DNA from: Kineococcus terrestris
Lineage (GTDB): Bacteria; Actinomycetota; Actinomycetes; Actinomycetales; Kineococcaceae
DNA: 64,000 nt
NCBI RefSeq assembly: GCF_041020765.1
Contig: NZ_JBEUEJ010000009.1
Direction: 5' to 3' (one strand)
The notes under the pieces are model-generated. The model searched no databases, was not told the DNA's origin, and worked only from the letters and a program-made list of their open reading frames with translations. The position numbers and the translations under genes were made by a program. This document shows positions 1-9,400 of this stretch, piece by piece (within the stretch, counting starts at the first letter, position 1; each line of letters opens with the position of its first letter).

Positions 1-3
1 CCC

Positions 4-237
<234 letters not shown>

Positions 238-260
238 CCCGCGGGCCGGCCGTCCCGGTC

Positions 261-1301
261 TCAGGGCGCCAGGGGCAGGTCGCCGCACCCGCACAGCGGG
301 TGGGGCGACCACCGCCGCTGTTGCACCAGGCCCTCGGGCAGCAGCACCTCCAGCGTGCTGCCCACCGCGGTGGGCCGCGCCCCGTCCAGGTGGGCGAGGA
401 CCTGCAGCGCCGCCAGGCCCGCGACCGCACCGGCGGCCGCCACCGGTTCGCGCCGGGTGGCGGCCGGGGCGCGCACCAGCTGGTCGCGCACGGCCGGCCA
501 GCCGGGGTCGGCGTCCGCGCGGTGCAGGTCCAGGCACAGCAGGCAGGCCGTGCGGCCCGGCAGCACGAGGGGACCGACGACCGCGTCGGAGTCGCGCAGC
601 ACCACCGACAGGTGCGGGACGCCGTCGGCCACGCACCCGGCGGCCGCCTCGGCGCGCGCGGCGTGGTGGTCGACGAGCACCACGAGATCCACGCCCGCGT
701 TCCCGGCGGACCGGGCCGCCGGCCGGGCCGCGCCCTCCGGATCCTCCGTGCCCGCCGCGAGGTCCGCCCGCCAGCGCCGCGCGCCCTCCTCGGCCGCCGC
801 ACCGCGCCGCCGCCCCAGCGACGCCGCCGCGTGCGCGCCGGGCGCGAGGTCGTCCGGCCCGACGAGCCCCGGGTCCTCGACGACGACCCCGCCGACGCCC
901 GCGGCCCCGAGCAGGGCCGCCAGCCCGGCGCCGGTGCGCCCCGCGCCGACGACCGCGACACCGCGCGCCGCCCGCGCCGCGCGCCGCTCCTGCTCGGGCA
1001 CCGCGGGCAGCGCCCCCTCGGCCGCCAGGTGCGCGGCGAGCTCGCGCGCCCGGCGCGCCGCGGCCCGCGGGCTGCGGGTGCCGCCGGTGCGGGCGAGGTC
1101 CAGCAGCGCGAGCGCGTCCGCCTCGGCCAGCGGGCCCACCACGGTCCCGCTGCGCGGGGACGAGCCGACCTGCACCGCGCCCCCGGGCCGGACGGCCAGC
1201 GGGACGACGGCCCACGCGGGCACCGCCGGGCGCGCGGACGGGTCGGTCACGGACGGGTCGGGCGCGGGCGGGACGGTCTGCTCGGCGGGGGTGGGCGGCA
1301 C
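261..1301 (-). CDS. ThiF/E1-like adenylyltransferase-fold protein
   Basis: The product is about 346 residues. A Rossmann nucleotide-binding loop (GAGRTG, about residues 119-124) is followed by VVVEDPG, whose acidic residue fits the E1/ThiF/MoeB fold. Two cysteine pairs, CLLC at about 253-256 and CGC at about 337-339, match the structural zinc site of E1-like enzymes. Family members adenylate a C-terminal carboxylate, but no substrate or sulfur-carrier protein is visible nearby. GTG at 1301 was chosen because AGGGTGA lies about 5 bases upstream and the frame further upstream runs into the DUF5679 gene. It lies downstream of that gene on the same strand, separated by a hairpin. It could be a degenerate E1 homologue with a non-catalytic role. 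Confidence 0.75.
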   Translation of the reverse strand: MPPTPAEQTVPPAPDPSVTDPSARPAVPAWAVVPLAVRPGGAVQVGSSPRSGTVVGPLAEADALALLDLARTGGTRSPRAAARRARELAAHLAAEGALPAVPEQERRAARAARGVAVVGAGRTGAGLAALLGAAGVGGVVVEDPGLVGPDDLAPGAHAAASLGRRRGAAAEEGARRWRADLAAGTEDPEGAARPAARSAGNAGVDLVVLVDHHAARAEAAAGCVADGVPHLSVVLRDSDAVVGPLVLPGRTACLLCLDLHRADADPGWPAVRDQLVRAPAATRREPVAAAGAVAGLAALQVLAHLDGARPTAVGSTLEVLLPEGLVQQRRWSPHPLCGCGDLPLAP

Positions 1302-1394
1302 GGCGTCACCCTGCCGGAGCAGCGCTCCCGCCGGCCGCCGCCGTCCACAGGCCCGGGTCCCGCGCGGGCCGGTGCGCCGGCCCGCGGGCCGCGA

Positions 1395-1427
1395 CGGGGC
1401 GCCCCGCGCGCAGCCGCGGGCGCCCCG
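1395..1427 (-). terminator. Hairpin terminator after the DUF5679 gene
   Basis: A perfect 10-bp stem (CGGGGCGCCC / GGGCGCCCCG) with a 13-base loop lies just beyond the TGA at 1433. There is no U-tract, which is usual for high-GC actinobacterial hairpin terminators. Confidence 0.5.
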
Positions 1428-1432
1428 CGGCG

Positions 1433-1591
1433 TCAGGACGCCTTGCCGAGGATGCGGTTGAGGTTCGTCCCGCACACGGGGCACTGCCCCTTGGCCATGC
1501 GCCGGCCGTTGGTCTCCACGACCTGCCCCTCGGCCTCGCGCTTCTCCTTGCACTTCACGCAGTAGAACTCGCCCTGCCAGGTCTCGGCCAC
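1433..1591 (-). CDS. DUF5679-type zinc-ribbon protein, 52 residues
   Basis: This very small protein has two CxxC knuckles, C11-x2-C14 and C37-x2-C40, separated by a basic segment, and ends in NLNRILGKAS. The layout is a compact zinc ribbon of the DUF5679 family, which is widespread in actinobacteria with unknown function. The GTG start at 1591 has a strong AGGAGG site 4-5 bases upstream. It is divergent from the YgjP-like peptidase gene and upstream of the ThiF-like gene. A nucleic-acid or protein-binding role is plausible but unproven. Confidence 0.85.
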   Translation of the reverse strand: MAETWQGEFYCVKCKEKREAEGQVVETNGRRMAKGQCPVCGTNLNRILGKAS

Positions 1592-1788
1592 GGTGCCTCC
1601 TCTCGCGGGGCCCGCCGGCCCCCGGGCCGCGCCGCGGGACCGCGGCGCGGGTCTGCGCTGGGAATGGTCCCGCGCCCGGGGCCGCGGGGCGCGCCGGGAC
1701 GGTCGCGGGCGGTGCTGGACCGGTCGCGGGCCGGTCACGGGCCGGACGGGCACCCCGCGACCCCTCCCGCGGACGGGGGTGCGCAGGG

Positions 1789-1794
1789 TAGCGT
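1789..1794 (+). promoter_or_regulatory. -10 box (TAGCGT) for a leaderless transcript
   Basis: TAGCGT ends 7 bases before GTG 1802, the spacing of leaderless actinobacterial transcripts. It overlaps the alternative GTG at 1793, which is therefore unlikely to be the start codon. Confidence 0.55.
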
Positions 1795-1801
1795 GCCCGA
1801 G

Positions 1802-2458
1802 GTGGAGGACGACACCGCGGGTGCCGTCGAGGTCCGTCGCAGCCGTCGGCGGACGCGGACGGTGTCCGCCTACCGCGACGGCGACCGGACCGTCGTCCTC
1901 ATCCCTGCCCGCTTCTCCCGGGTGGAGGAGCGCGAGTGGGTCGAGCGCATGGTCTCCCGCCTCCAGGCGGCCGACCGCCGGCGCAACCCCGCCGGCGACG
2001 CCCTCCTCGAGCGGGCCCTGGAGCTGTCCCGCCGGCACCTGTCGGGCGCGGCGCGGCCCACCTCGGTGACGTGGGTCGCCAACCAGCACCACCGCTGGGG
2101 CTCGTGCACCCCCGCGGACGGCACCGTCCGCGTCTCCGACCGCCTGCAGGGCGTGCCGGGCTGGGTGCTCGACTACGTCCTGCTGCACGAGCTGGCGCAC
2201 CTGCTCGTGCCCGACCACTCGCGCACGTTCTGGTCGCTGCTGGAGTCCTACCCGCGCACCGAGCGGGCCCGCGGCTTCCTGGACGGCCTGGACTTCGCCG
2301 CCGGCCGCGCCGTCGACCCGGACGGCGCGGAGGACCTGGACCGCGCGGCGAGCGGCGCGGACGTGGACCGGCGCGCCGACGTGCTGCGCGAGGACCCCGG
2401 CACCGGCCACCGCGAGGTGGCGCTGCCGCGGGGCAGGCCCCGGCGCACCGGCCGCTGA
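1802..2458 (+). CDS. YgjP-type (DUF45) zinc metallopeptidase
   Basis: The product is about 218 residues with HELAH at 129-133 and a likely third zinc ligand, H139, in VPDHSRTFW. This is the HExxH-x5-H arrangement of the YgjP/WLM gluzincin-like family (PF01863). The segment HHRWGSC before it is also typical. The protein has no signal peptide and is probably cytosolic. The acidic tail after about residue 165 is not part of the domain. GTG 1802 was preferred to GTG 1793 because the latter overlaps the -10 box. The gene is divergent from the zinc-ribbon gene and converges on the EAAH metalloprotease gene. Substrates are unknown. Confidence 0.8.
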   Translation: MEDDTAGAVEVRRSRRRTRTVSAYRDGDRTVVLIPARFSRVEEREWVERMVSRLQAADRRRNPAGDALLERALELSRRHLSGAARPTSVTWVANQHHRWGSCTPADGTVRVSDRLQGVPGWVLDYVLLHELAHLLVPDHSRTFWSLLESYPRTERARGFLDGLDFAAGRAVDPDGAEDLDRAASGADVDRRADVLREDPGTGHREVALPRGRPRRTGR

Positions 2459-2474
2459 CCCGCCCCGCGCACCG

Positions 2475-4151
2475 TCAGCGCGCCGGCCCGTCCCCCTCGC
2501 CGGGGGAGTCCCCGTCGCCGGAGTCCCCGTCGCTGGAGCGGCCGGAGCCGCCCGACCCGTCGGGGTCGTCGAGCAGGGCCCGCAGCGCGGCGTCCATGTC
2601 GTCCAGGTCCCCGTCGCCGCCCGCGGCCGCCGACCCGCCGCCGAGGCGGCGCTCGACGAAGGCGGACAGGTCGTCGAGGTCCTCCGGGACGGGCAGCAGG
2701 TCCGGGTGGTCCCAGACGGCGTCGCGGGCCGACTGCCCGCCGCGGCGCAGCAGCTCCTCCCACATGCCGGCCGCGTCCCGCGCGCGCCGCGGCCGCAGCT
2801 CCAGCCCGACGAGCACCGCGAAGGCGTGCTCGGCCGGGCCGCCGGTCGCCCGGCGGCGGCGCACCGTCTCGCGCAGCGCGGCCGCGTGCGGCAGGACCTT
2901 CGCGGCGGCCTCGTCGACGACGTGGTCGACCCAGCCCTCCACGAGGGCCAGCGCCGTCTCGAGGCGGGCCAGCGCCGCCTTCTGCTGCGGGGTGCTCTCC
3001 GGCTCGAAGATGCCGGAGGACATCGCCTCCTGCAGCGACTCGGGGTTGGTCGGGTCCACCGAGCGCGCGGCCTCCCCGATGCGCTCGACGTCCACCGAGA
3101 TGCCGCGCGCGAAGCTCTCCACGCTGCCCAGCAGGTGCGCGCGCAGCCACGGCACGTGCGCGAACAGCCGCTGGTGGGCGGCCTCGCGCAGCGCCAGGTA
3201 GCGGCGCACCTCGTCCAGCGGGACGCCGAGGCCGTCGGCGAAGGCGCCCACGGCGCCCGGCAGCAGCGCGGCGCGGCCGGCGGGCGCCAGCGGCAGCCCG
3301 ACGTCGGTGGTGCTGAGCACCTCGCCGGCCAGCTGGCCCAGGGCCTGTCCGACCTGCATGCCGAACACGCCCCCGCCGACCTGGCGCAGCATCGCCCCGG
3401 CCGAGCCCATCAGCGCGGCCATCTCCGGCGGCGCCTGCGAGGAGATCGCGTCGCCCATGGCCGCGGCCACGTTCGCCGCGACGGGCTCGACGAGCTGGCG
3501 CCAGACCGGCATGGTCCGCTCGACCCACTCCGCGCGGCTCCACGCCTCGGCCGTCGTCGGCGCCTGCTCCAGGTCGGTGACCCCGTCCAGCCACAGGTCG
3601 GCCACGCGCAGGGCGTCCTCGACCGCGCGCTGCTCCGCGGCGCCCGGGACGGGGTCGCCGGACTGCGCGGCGGCCTGGCGCGCCAGGTCGTGGGCGACCT
3701 GCCAGTTGACCGGCCCGTCGCCGGGGGTGGACAGGAACCGCTGCAGCTGGGCGAGGACCTGGCCCATCACCTGCGGGTCCAGACCGCCCTGGCCGCCCAG
3801 CGCCTCGGCCAGCCCGGGCGGCAGGTTCGGCGGCAGGCCGCCGGGGAAGCCGCCGGGCAGGCCGCCGCCCAGCCCCCCGCCCAGCAGGGGACCCAGCAGG
3901 TCCTCCAGCGGGTTGCCCGAGCCGGACCCGCCGGAGCCCGACGGGCCGGGGGACCCGGGCGGCTGGAAGCCGGCCCGCCCGCGCGCGCCCTCGCCGCCGG
4001 ACCCCGCGCCGGACCCCGCGCCGGACCCGCCGCGCCGGTCCGGGTCGCGCCGGTCCGGGTCGCGGCCGGGCTCCTGCCCGGAGCCGTGACCGGCCTCCTC
4101 GGGCCGCTCGTCCGGGCCCTCGTGCGGGTCCTGGTCGCCTCGCTCGTCCAC
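2475..4151 (-). CDS. Zinc-dependent metalloprotease (DUF2342/Zincin_2 family)
   Basis: This 558-residue protein has an unusual Gly/Pro-rich acidic N-terminus (about the first 120 residues) with repeated DPDRRDPDRR and GSGAGSGAGS patches. A helical domain follows, carrying REAAH at about 322-326, the motif that replaces HExxH in this actinobacterial family. The N-terminus contains GGGLGGGLPGG, suggesting a flexible linker. The C-terminus is Asp/Ser/Gly-rich. GTG 4151 has GGAAGGAG 5 bases upstream; longer frames reach into the opposite promoter. The gene is divergent from a PDZ-Lon protease gene, an arrangement conserved in mycobacteria (Rv3195/Rv3194c, from memory). The physiological role is unknown. 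Confidence 0.85.
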   Translation of the reverse strand: MDERGDQDPHEGPDERPEEAGHGSGQEPGRDPDRRDPDRRGGSGAGSGAGSGGEGARGRAGFQPPGSPGPSGSGGSGSGNPLEDLLGPLLGGGLGGGLPGGFPGGLPPNLPPGLAEALGGQGGLDPQVMGQVLAQLQRFLSTPGDGPVNWQVAHDLARQAAAQSGDPVPGAAEQRAVEDALRVADLWLDGVTDLEQAPTTAEAWSRAEWVERTMPVWRQLVEPVAANVAAAMGDAISSQAPPEMAALMGSAGAMLRQVGGGVFGMQVGQALGQLAGEVLSTTDVGLPLAPAGRAALLPGAVGAFADGLGVPLDEVRRYLALREAAHQRLFAHVPWLRAHLLGSVESFARGISVDVERIGEAARSVDPTNPESLQEAMSSGIFEPESTPQQKAALARLETALALVEGWVDHVVDEAAAKVLPHAAALRETVRRRRATGGPAEHAFAVLVGLELRPRRARDAAGMWEELLRRGGQSARDAVWDHPDLLPVPEDLDDLSAFVERRLGGGSAAAGGDGDLDDMDAALRALLDDPDGSGGSGRSSDGDSGDGDSPGEGDGPAR

Positions 4152-4321
4152 GTCGGCTCCTTCCCGTTGCCCGCGACAGGTCGCCGTCGGTACGACGAGC
4201 CCATCATGACGTGTCCGTGGACGGACGAACCGGGCGCGGGTGGTGTTCCGCGCCCCGGGACGTTCCGCTCTCGGCGGACGGCCCGCGCGAGCGCTCCCAG
4301 CGGGCGCCCAGCGCGCCGCCG

Positions 4322-4327
4322 TAGCCT
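4322..4327 (+). promoter_or_regulatory. -10 box (TAGCCT), leaderless PDZ protease transcript
   Basis: TAGCCT lies 6 bases before GTG 4334, so transcription probably starts at or next to the start codon. No Shine-Dalgarno sequence fits between them. Confidence 0.55.
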
Positions 4328-4333
4328 GCCGGA

Positions 4334-5689
4334 GTGCCACGCCCGACGCCGCCGGTGCCCGACGACCCCGCCGGGACCCCCCTCCGGCCCGCCGGCGCGG
4401 TCCCCGCGGCGCCCGGCGGCCCCGGCGCCCCCGGCGCCCCCGGCGCCCCCGGCGCCCCCGGCGCCCCCGGCGAGGCCGAGGACCCCGGCGCGCGCGACGC
4501 GGTAGCGGCTCGCACGGTCCTGCTGGCCTCCTCCTCGCTGGTGGCGGTCCTGCTGCTGTCGCTGCTGAGCCTGGTCCCCGTGCCCTACGTGGCGCTCTCG
4601 CCCGGGCCGGTGCGCGACGTGCTCGGCGGGCAGCCCGGCGCCGACGCCACCGCGACGGCCACCGCGACGGCCACCGCGACGGCCACCGCGACGGCCACCG
4701 CGACGGCCACCGCCACGGGCACCGCCACGGCGGGCGCGGAGACCTCCCCGCCCGCCCCCGCGGGCCAGGAGCCGCTCATCCGCATCGCCGGCGCCGAGAC
4801 GTACCCGACCGGGGGGCGCCTGGACCTGACCACCGTGTCGCTGCGCGGCGGCCCCGGCTACGAGATGTCGCTGGGGGAGGTCCTGGTGCACTGGCTGGAC
4901 CGCGACACCAGCGTCCTGCCGCGCTCGCTGTACTTCGGGGCCGGCACCACCCGCGAGGAGGCCGACCGGCGCAGCGCCGCGGAGATGACGGGCTCGCAGG
5001 AGGCCGCGAAGGTCGCCGCGCTGACGCAGCTGGGCATCGACGTGCCCAGCACCACGACGCGGCGGGTGGCGGCCGTCGACCCCGCGGCCCCGGCCGCGGG
5101 CGCGCTGCGCGCCGGCGACGAGATCACCGCGGTGGACGGCGAGCCCGTGCCCACCTTCGAGGACCTGCGCGCGGCCGTCAGCGCCCTGCCGGCCGACGCC
5201 GAGGTGGTCCTGGCGGTCCGGCGCGAGCAGGAGGACGGGGACGGGGAGGTCGAGGTCCGCACCCGCACCTACGCCCAGCGGGGCGCCACGCTGCTGGGCA
5301 TCGTCCCCGAGGTGCGGTACGAGTTCCCCTTCGACGTCGACATCTCCATCGACGACGTCGGCGGCCCGAGCGCCGGCCTGGTCTTCGCCCTGGGCGTCGT
5401 CGACGAGCTGACCCCGGGCGCGCTGACGGGCGGCGAGCACGTCGCCGGCACGGGCGCCATCGCCGTCGACGGCACGGTGCTGCCCATCGGGGGCCTGCGC
5501 CAGAAGGTCGTCGGCGCGCGCGCGCAGGGGGCGGAGTGGTTCCTGGCCCCGGCCGAGGAGTGCTCGCAGGTGCGCGGGGCGGTCCCCGACGGCATCACGG
5601 TGATCGGGGTGTCGACGCTGGCCGAGGCGGTCGCCGCCGTGGAGGCCGTCGGCACCGGCCGCGGCGGGACGCTGGCGGCCTGCGGCTGA
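4334..5689 (+). CDS. Membrane-anchored PDZ / Lon-type serine protease
   Basis: The product is 451 residues. A Pro/Gly-rich cytoplasmic N-terminus with GAP repeats is followed by one membrane span (about 61-85), a low-complexity Ala-Thr linker (about 104-127), a PDZ domain (about 235-310) and a Lon-C-like protease domain. The catalytic Ser is in GGPSAGL (about 342-345) and the Lys in LRQKVVGA (about 387-391), giving a Ser-Lys dyad. The active site should face outside. The family is conserved beside UPF0182 genes in actinobacteria. The Ala-Thr linker is encoded by 12-bp repeats and probably varies in length between strains. The next gene on the opposite strand (PPA1309) converges. Confidence 0.88.
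   Translation: MPRPTPPVPDDPAGTPLRPAGAVPAAPGGPGAPGAPGAPGAPGAPGEAEDPGARDAVAARTVLLASSSLVAVLLLSLLSLVPVPYVALSPGPVRDVLGGQPGADATATATATATATATATATATATATGTATAGAETSPPAPAGQEPLIRIAGAETYPTGGRLDLTTVSLRGGPGYEMSLGEVLVHWLDRDTSVLPRSLYFGAGTTREEADRRSAAEMTGSQEAAKVAALTQLGIDVPSTTTRRVAAVDPAAPAAGALRAGDEITAVDGEPVPTFEDLRAAVSALPADAEVVLAVRREQEDGDGEVEVRTRTYAQRGATLLGIVPEVRYEFPFDVDISIDDVGGPSAGLVFALGVVDELTPGALTGGEHVAGTGAIAVDGTVLPIGGLRQKVVGARAQGAEWFLAPAEECSQVRGAVPDGITVIGVSTLAEAVAAVEAVGTGRGGTLAACG
4421..4472 (+). repeat. 9-bp in-frame repeats encoding Gly-Ala-Pro
   Basis: About five consecutive copies of a GGCGCCCCC unit encode GAPGAP in the cytoplasmic N-terminus of the PDZ protease. Unit length is a multiple of three, so copy changes preserve the frame. 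Confidence 0.85.
4646..4729 (+). repeat. 12-bp in-frame repeats encoding Ala-Thr
   Basis: Five perfect GCCACCGCGACG units (4646-4705) and two degenerate units follow one another. They encode alternating Ala-Thr just outside the membrane span of the PDZ protease. This is a likely slippage-prone linker and perhaps a site for surface modification of Thr. Confidence 0.9.
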
Positions 5690-5708
5690 GCCCGCGCCCG
5701 CGGGCCGG

Positions 5709-6359
5709 TCAGTCCTCCAGCGTCGCCTGCAGCGCGCCGACCAGGCCGGGGACCAGGTCGGTGCCCGTGCGCACCTCGCCGTCGGAGTCCTTCGACCGGC
5801 TGCGCACGGCGCACTCGTGGCGCCCGTCGCGCAGCACCCCCACGGCGATGCGCACGTCCTCGGCGGCCGGGTGGGCGGCCAGCGCCCGGGTGCGGCCCTC
5901 CTCGTCGTCGGGGGGGACGCTCGCGCGCACCTCCGCCTCGGCGTCCGGCGGCACGAGCAGGCGCTCGACGACGAGCGCGGCCCCGTCCACGCCCGCGGGC
6001 CAGGCGAGGCGACCGAGGAACTCGTCGAGGTCGCCGACGTCGGGCAGGCCGTCCTGCTCCACGGACGTCAGGTGGCCGGCGTCGGCGCGCGCCTCCTGCA
6101 GGACCGCGGCGGGCAGCCGCCCGGCCAGCGCGGGGTCGCGGCGCAGCGCCTCGCCGGTGCGCACCAGGGCGAACAGGCGCAGCGGCGCGCCCCACCCGTC
6201 GGCGGCGACGTGCCGCTCTATCTCCGCCACCGCGCGCCACAGGCCGCCGGTGGCCGTGGGGGCGGTCGGCGTGCCGGTGACGGCGGGCGCGGTCGCGCTC
6301 CGGTCGTCCGTGCTCGGGCGGTCCCTGCGCTGCTCGTCCACGGTGCTCGATGCTCGCAC
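5709..6359 (-). CDS. PPA1309-family protein
   Basis: The product is 216 residues with no membrane span or signal peptide. A disordered first 35 residues precede a folded region beginning at about LWRAVAEIERHVAADGWGAPLRLFALVRTGEAL, read here in parts. The order and the motifs (WGAPLRLFALV, DAGHLTSVEQDGLP) match the actinobacterial PPA1309 family, which has no assigned function. An alternative GTG lies at residue 7. The gene is flanked by the PDZ protease (convergent) and UPF0182 (divergent) genes, with which it is repeatedly found, so a link to an envelope proteostasis module is possible. Confidence 0.75.
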   Translation of the reverse strand: MRASSTVDEQRRDRPSTDDRSATAPAVTGTPTAPTATGGLWRAVAEIERHVAADGWGAPLRLFALVRTGEALRRDPALAGRLPAAVLQEARADAGHLTSVEQDGLPDVGDLDEFLGRLAWPAGVDGAALVVERLLVPPDAEAEVRASVPPDDEEGRTRALAAHPAAEDVRIAVGVLRDGRHECAVRSRSKDSDGEVRTGTDLVPGLVGALQATLED

Positions 6360-6477
6360 GGACGCGGCGCTGCCCGGCGACGTCGCCGGTGCGCCGTGAG
6401 CGGGGCCACGTCGGCAACGGTGAGGTCACGATCGGTCGCGCCGGGCACCCGCGAGGCGTTTCGTGAGTTGCGCTTGC

Positions 6478-9400
6478 GTGAGCTTCCCTCCACGCCGCCC
6501 CTCCAGGCCGGTGCTGCAACGACGCCGTCGTGGACCCCTGCTGCCCACGCTGCTGGTCCTGGCCGGTGTGCTCGTCGCCGTCCTGCTCGGTTCGCGCCTC
6601 CTGACCGACGTGTGGTGGTACGACCACCTGGGCTTCCTGCAGACCTTCACGACCCGCCTGTGGCTGCAGGCCGCGCTGTTCGTCGTCGGCGCGCTGCTGC
6701 TGGCCGCCGCCGTCGGCGCCTCGTTGACCGTCGGCTACCGCTCGCGGCCGGTCTACGCGCCGATCTCCTCCGAGCAGGCGGGCCTGGACCGCTACCGGGA
6801 GTCCCTGGAGCCGCTGCGCCGCCTCGTGGTGGTGGTGCTGTCGGCGGCCGCGGGCCTGTTCGGCGGCTCGGTGGCGATGGCCCAGTGGGAGACGCTGCTG
6901 CTGTGGTGGAACCGCCAGCCGTTCGGCACGGACGACCCCCAGTTCGGCCTGGACCAGGGCTTCTACGTCTTCACGCTGCCGTGGCTGTCCTTCGTCGTCG
7001 GGTTCCTGTCCGCGGCCGTGGTGCTGGCCGGCATCGCCGGCCTGGCGACGCACTACCTGTACGGGGGCCTGCGCCTGTCGGGCCCGGGCCCGCGCACGAC
7101 GCGCGCGGCGCGCGTCCACCTGTCGGTGCTCGCGGCCCTGTTCCTGCTGCTGCGCGGCGCCGGCTACTGGCTGGACCGCTACGAGGTCATGACCACGGTC
7201 AACGACCGCATCCCCGTCGCGGGCGTCGTGGGACCCTCCTACACCGACGCGGCGGCCGTGCTGCCGGCGCGGGCGATCCTCGCGGTCGCGGCCGTCGTGG
7301 TGGCGCTGCTGTTCGTGGCCTCGGCCGTGGGCGCCTCCTGGCGGGTGCCGGCCATCGGCACGGGCCTGCTCGTCGTCAGCGCGATCGCCGTCGGCGGGAT
7401 CTTCCCGTGGGCGGTGCAGTACTTCCAGGTGCGCCCCAACGCGCAGTCCGCCGAGCGCGAGTACCTGGAGCGCAACATCGAGGCCACGCGGCAGGCGTAC
7501 GACGTGGCCGACACCGAGGTGACGCAGTACGCGGCGCGCACGGAGGCCGAGCCGGGCCAGCTGCGCGAGGACGCCGCGACCATCCCGGGCATCCGCCTGC
7601 TGGACCCCTCGGTCGTCTCCAACGCCTTCCGCCAGACCCAGCAGGTGCGCCCGTACTACGCCTTCCCGGACGTCCTGGACGTGGACCGCTACCGGCTGGA
7701 CGAGGACGGGAACATCCAGGACACCGTGGTGGCCGCCCGCGAGATCTCGCTGGCCGGTCTCAACGAGTCGCAGCGCAACTGGATCAACGAGCACACCGTC
7801 TACACCCACGGCTTCGGCGTGGTGGCCGCGCGCGGCAACGAGCGCGCGCCGGACGGGCGCCCCGCCTACTTCGAGGGCGGCCTGCCCACCACCGGTGAGC
7901 TGCCCGAGTACGAGCAGCGCATCTACTTCGGCGAGCAGTCGCCGGAGTACTCGATCGTCGGCGGGGGTGACGACCCGCGGGAGCTGGACTACCCGACGAG
8001 CGAGTCCGAGGGCGGCTTCGCGCGCAACACCTACGACGGCGAGGGCGGCGTGGCCGTCGGCAGCCTGTTCCAGAAGCTGGCGTACGCGGTGAAGTTCAGC
8101 GACGCCAACATCCTGCTGTCGGACTCGGTCCACCCCGAGTCGGTCATCCTGTACGACCGCCAGCCGCGCGAGCGGGTGCAGAAGGTCGCCCCGTGGCTGA
8201 CCCTCGACGGCGACGCCTACCCGGCCGTCGTCGGCGAGCGCGTGGTGTGGATCCTCGACGGCTACACCACGTCCTCGACGTTCCCGTACTCGGCGCAGAC
8301 GCAGCTGGGCGACGTCACCGAGGACACGCTGACGCAGGGCCAGGCCGTGCAGGCGCTGCAGGAGCGGACGGTCAACTACGTGCGCAACTCCGTCAAGGCC
8401 ACGGTCGACGCCTACGACGGCACCGTGCGCCTGTACGCCTGGGACGAGGAGGACCCGGTCCTCATGGCGTGGATGAGCGCCTTCCCCGGCGCGGTGACGC
8501 CCGTGTCGGAGATCGACGGCGAGCTGATGTCGCACCTGCGCTACCCGCAGGACATGTTCAAGGTGCAGCGCGACGTCCTGAGCCGCTACCACGTCACCGA
8601 CCCGGGCGCGTTCTTCACCCAGCAGGACTTCTGGCGCACCCCGGACGACCCGACGCAGCAGGTCCCGCCGTCCGGCGAGGCCAACGCGCTGCAGCCGCAG
8701 CCGGCGCGCAACGCGCCGCTGCAGCCGCCGTACTACCTGACGCTGCAGATGCCGGGTCAGGAGGAGCCGTCCTTCAGCTTGACGTCCTCCTACGTGCCGA
8801 ACGCGGCGGCGCAGGGCGCGGGGTCGGGCAGCCAGGTGCTCACGGGCTTCGCGGCCGTGGACGCCGACGCCGGCACGACCTCGGGGCAGGTGCGCGAGGG
8901 CTACGGCACGATCCGCCTGCTGCAGCTGCCGCAGGAGAACGCGGTGCCGGGCCCGAACCAGGTGCAGAACAACATCAACTCCGACCCCACGGTCGGCAAC
9001 GCGCTGCGCCTGCTGAACCAGGGCGAGTCGGAGGTCATCTACGGCAACCTGCTGACCCTGCCGGTCGGCGGCGGCCTGCTGTACGTGGAGCCCATCTACG
9101 TGCAGTCGCGCAGCGGCGCCTCCTTCCCGGTCCTGCGCAACGTCGTCGCGGTCTTCGGCGACCAGATCGGGTTCGCCCCGACGCTGGACGAGGCGCTGAA
9201 CCAGGTGTTCGCCGGGGACTCGGGCGCCGCGGCCGGCGACGAGGGCGCCGCGCCGGTGGACGACGACCTGCTGCCCGACGACGCCGACCCGACCCAGACG
9301 CCGTCGCCGACGGCCACGCCGTCGCCCACGGCCCCCGGGGACGGCGGCGGGGCCACGGGCACGCCGCAGGGCGACCTGGACGCGGCGCTGAGCACGGCGC

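Noticed and set aside
1793..1801. GTG 1793 as start of the YgjP-type peptidase
   Set aside because: It overlaps the TAGCGT -10 box; GTG 1802 has the spacing of a leaderless start.
4646..4729. CRISPR-like or regulatory repeat array
   Set aside because: Units are 12 bp, contiguous without spacers and lie in frame inside the PDZ protease gene.
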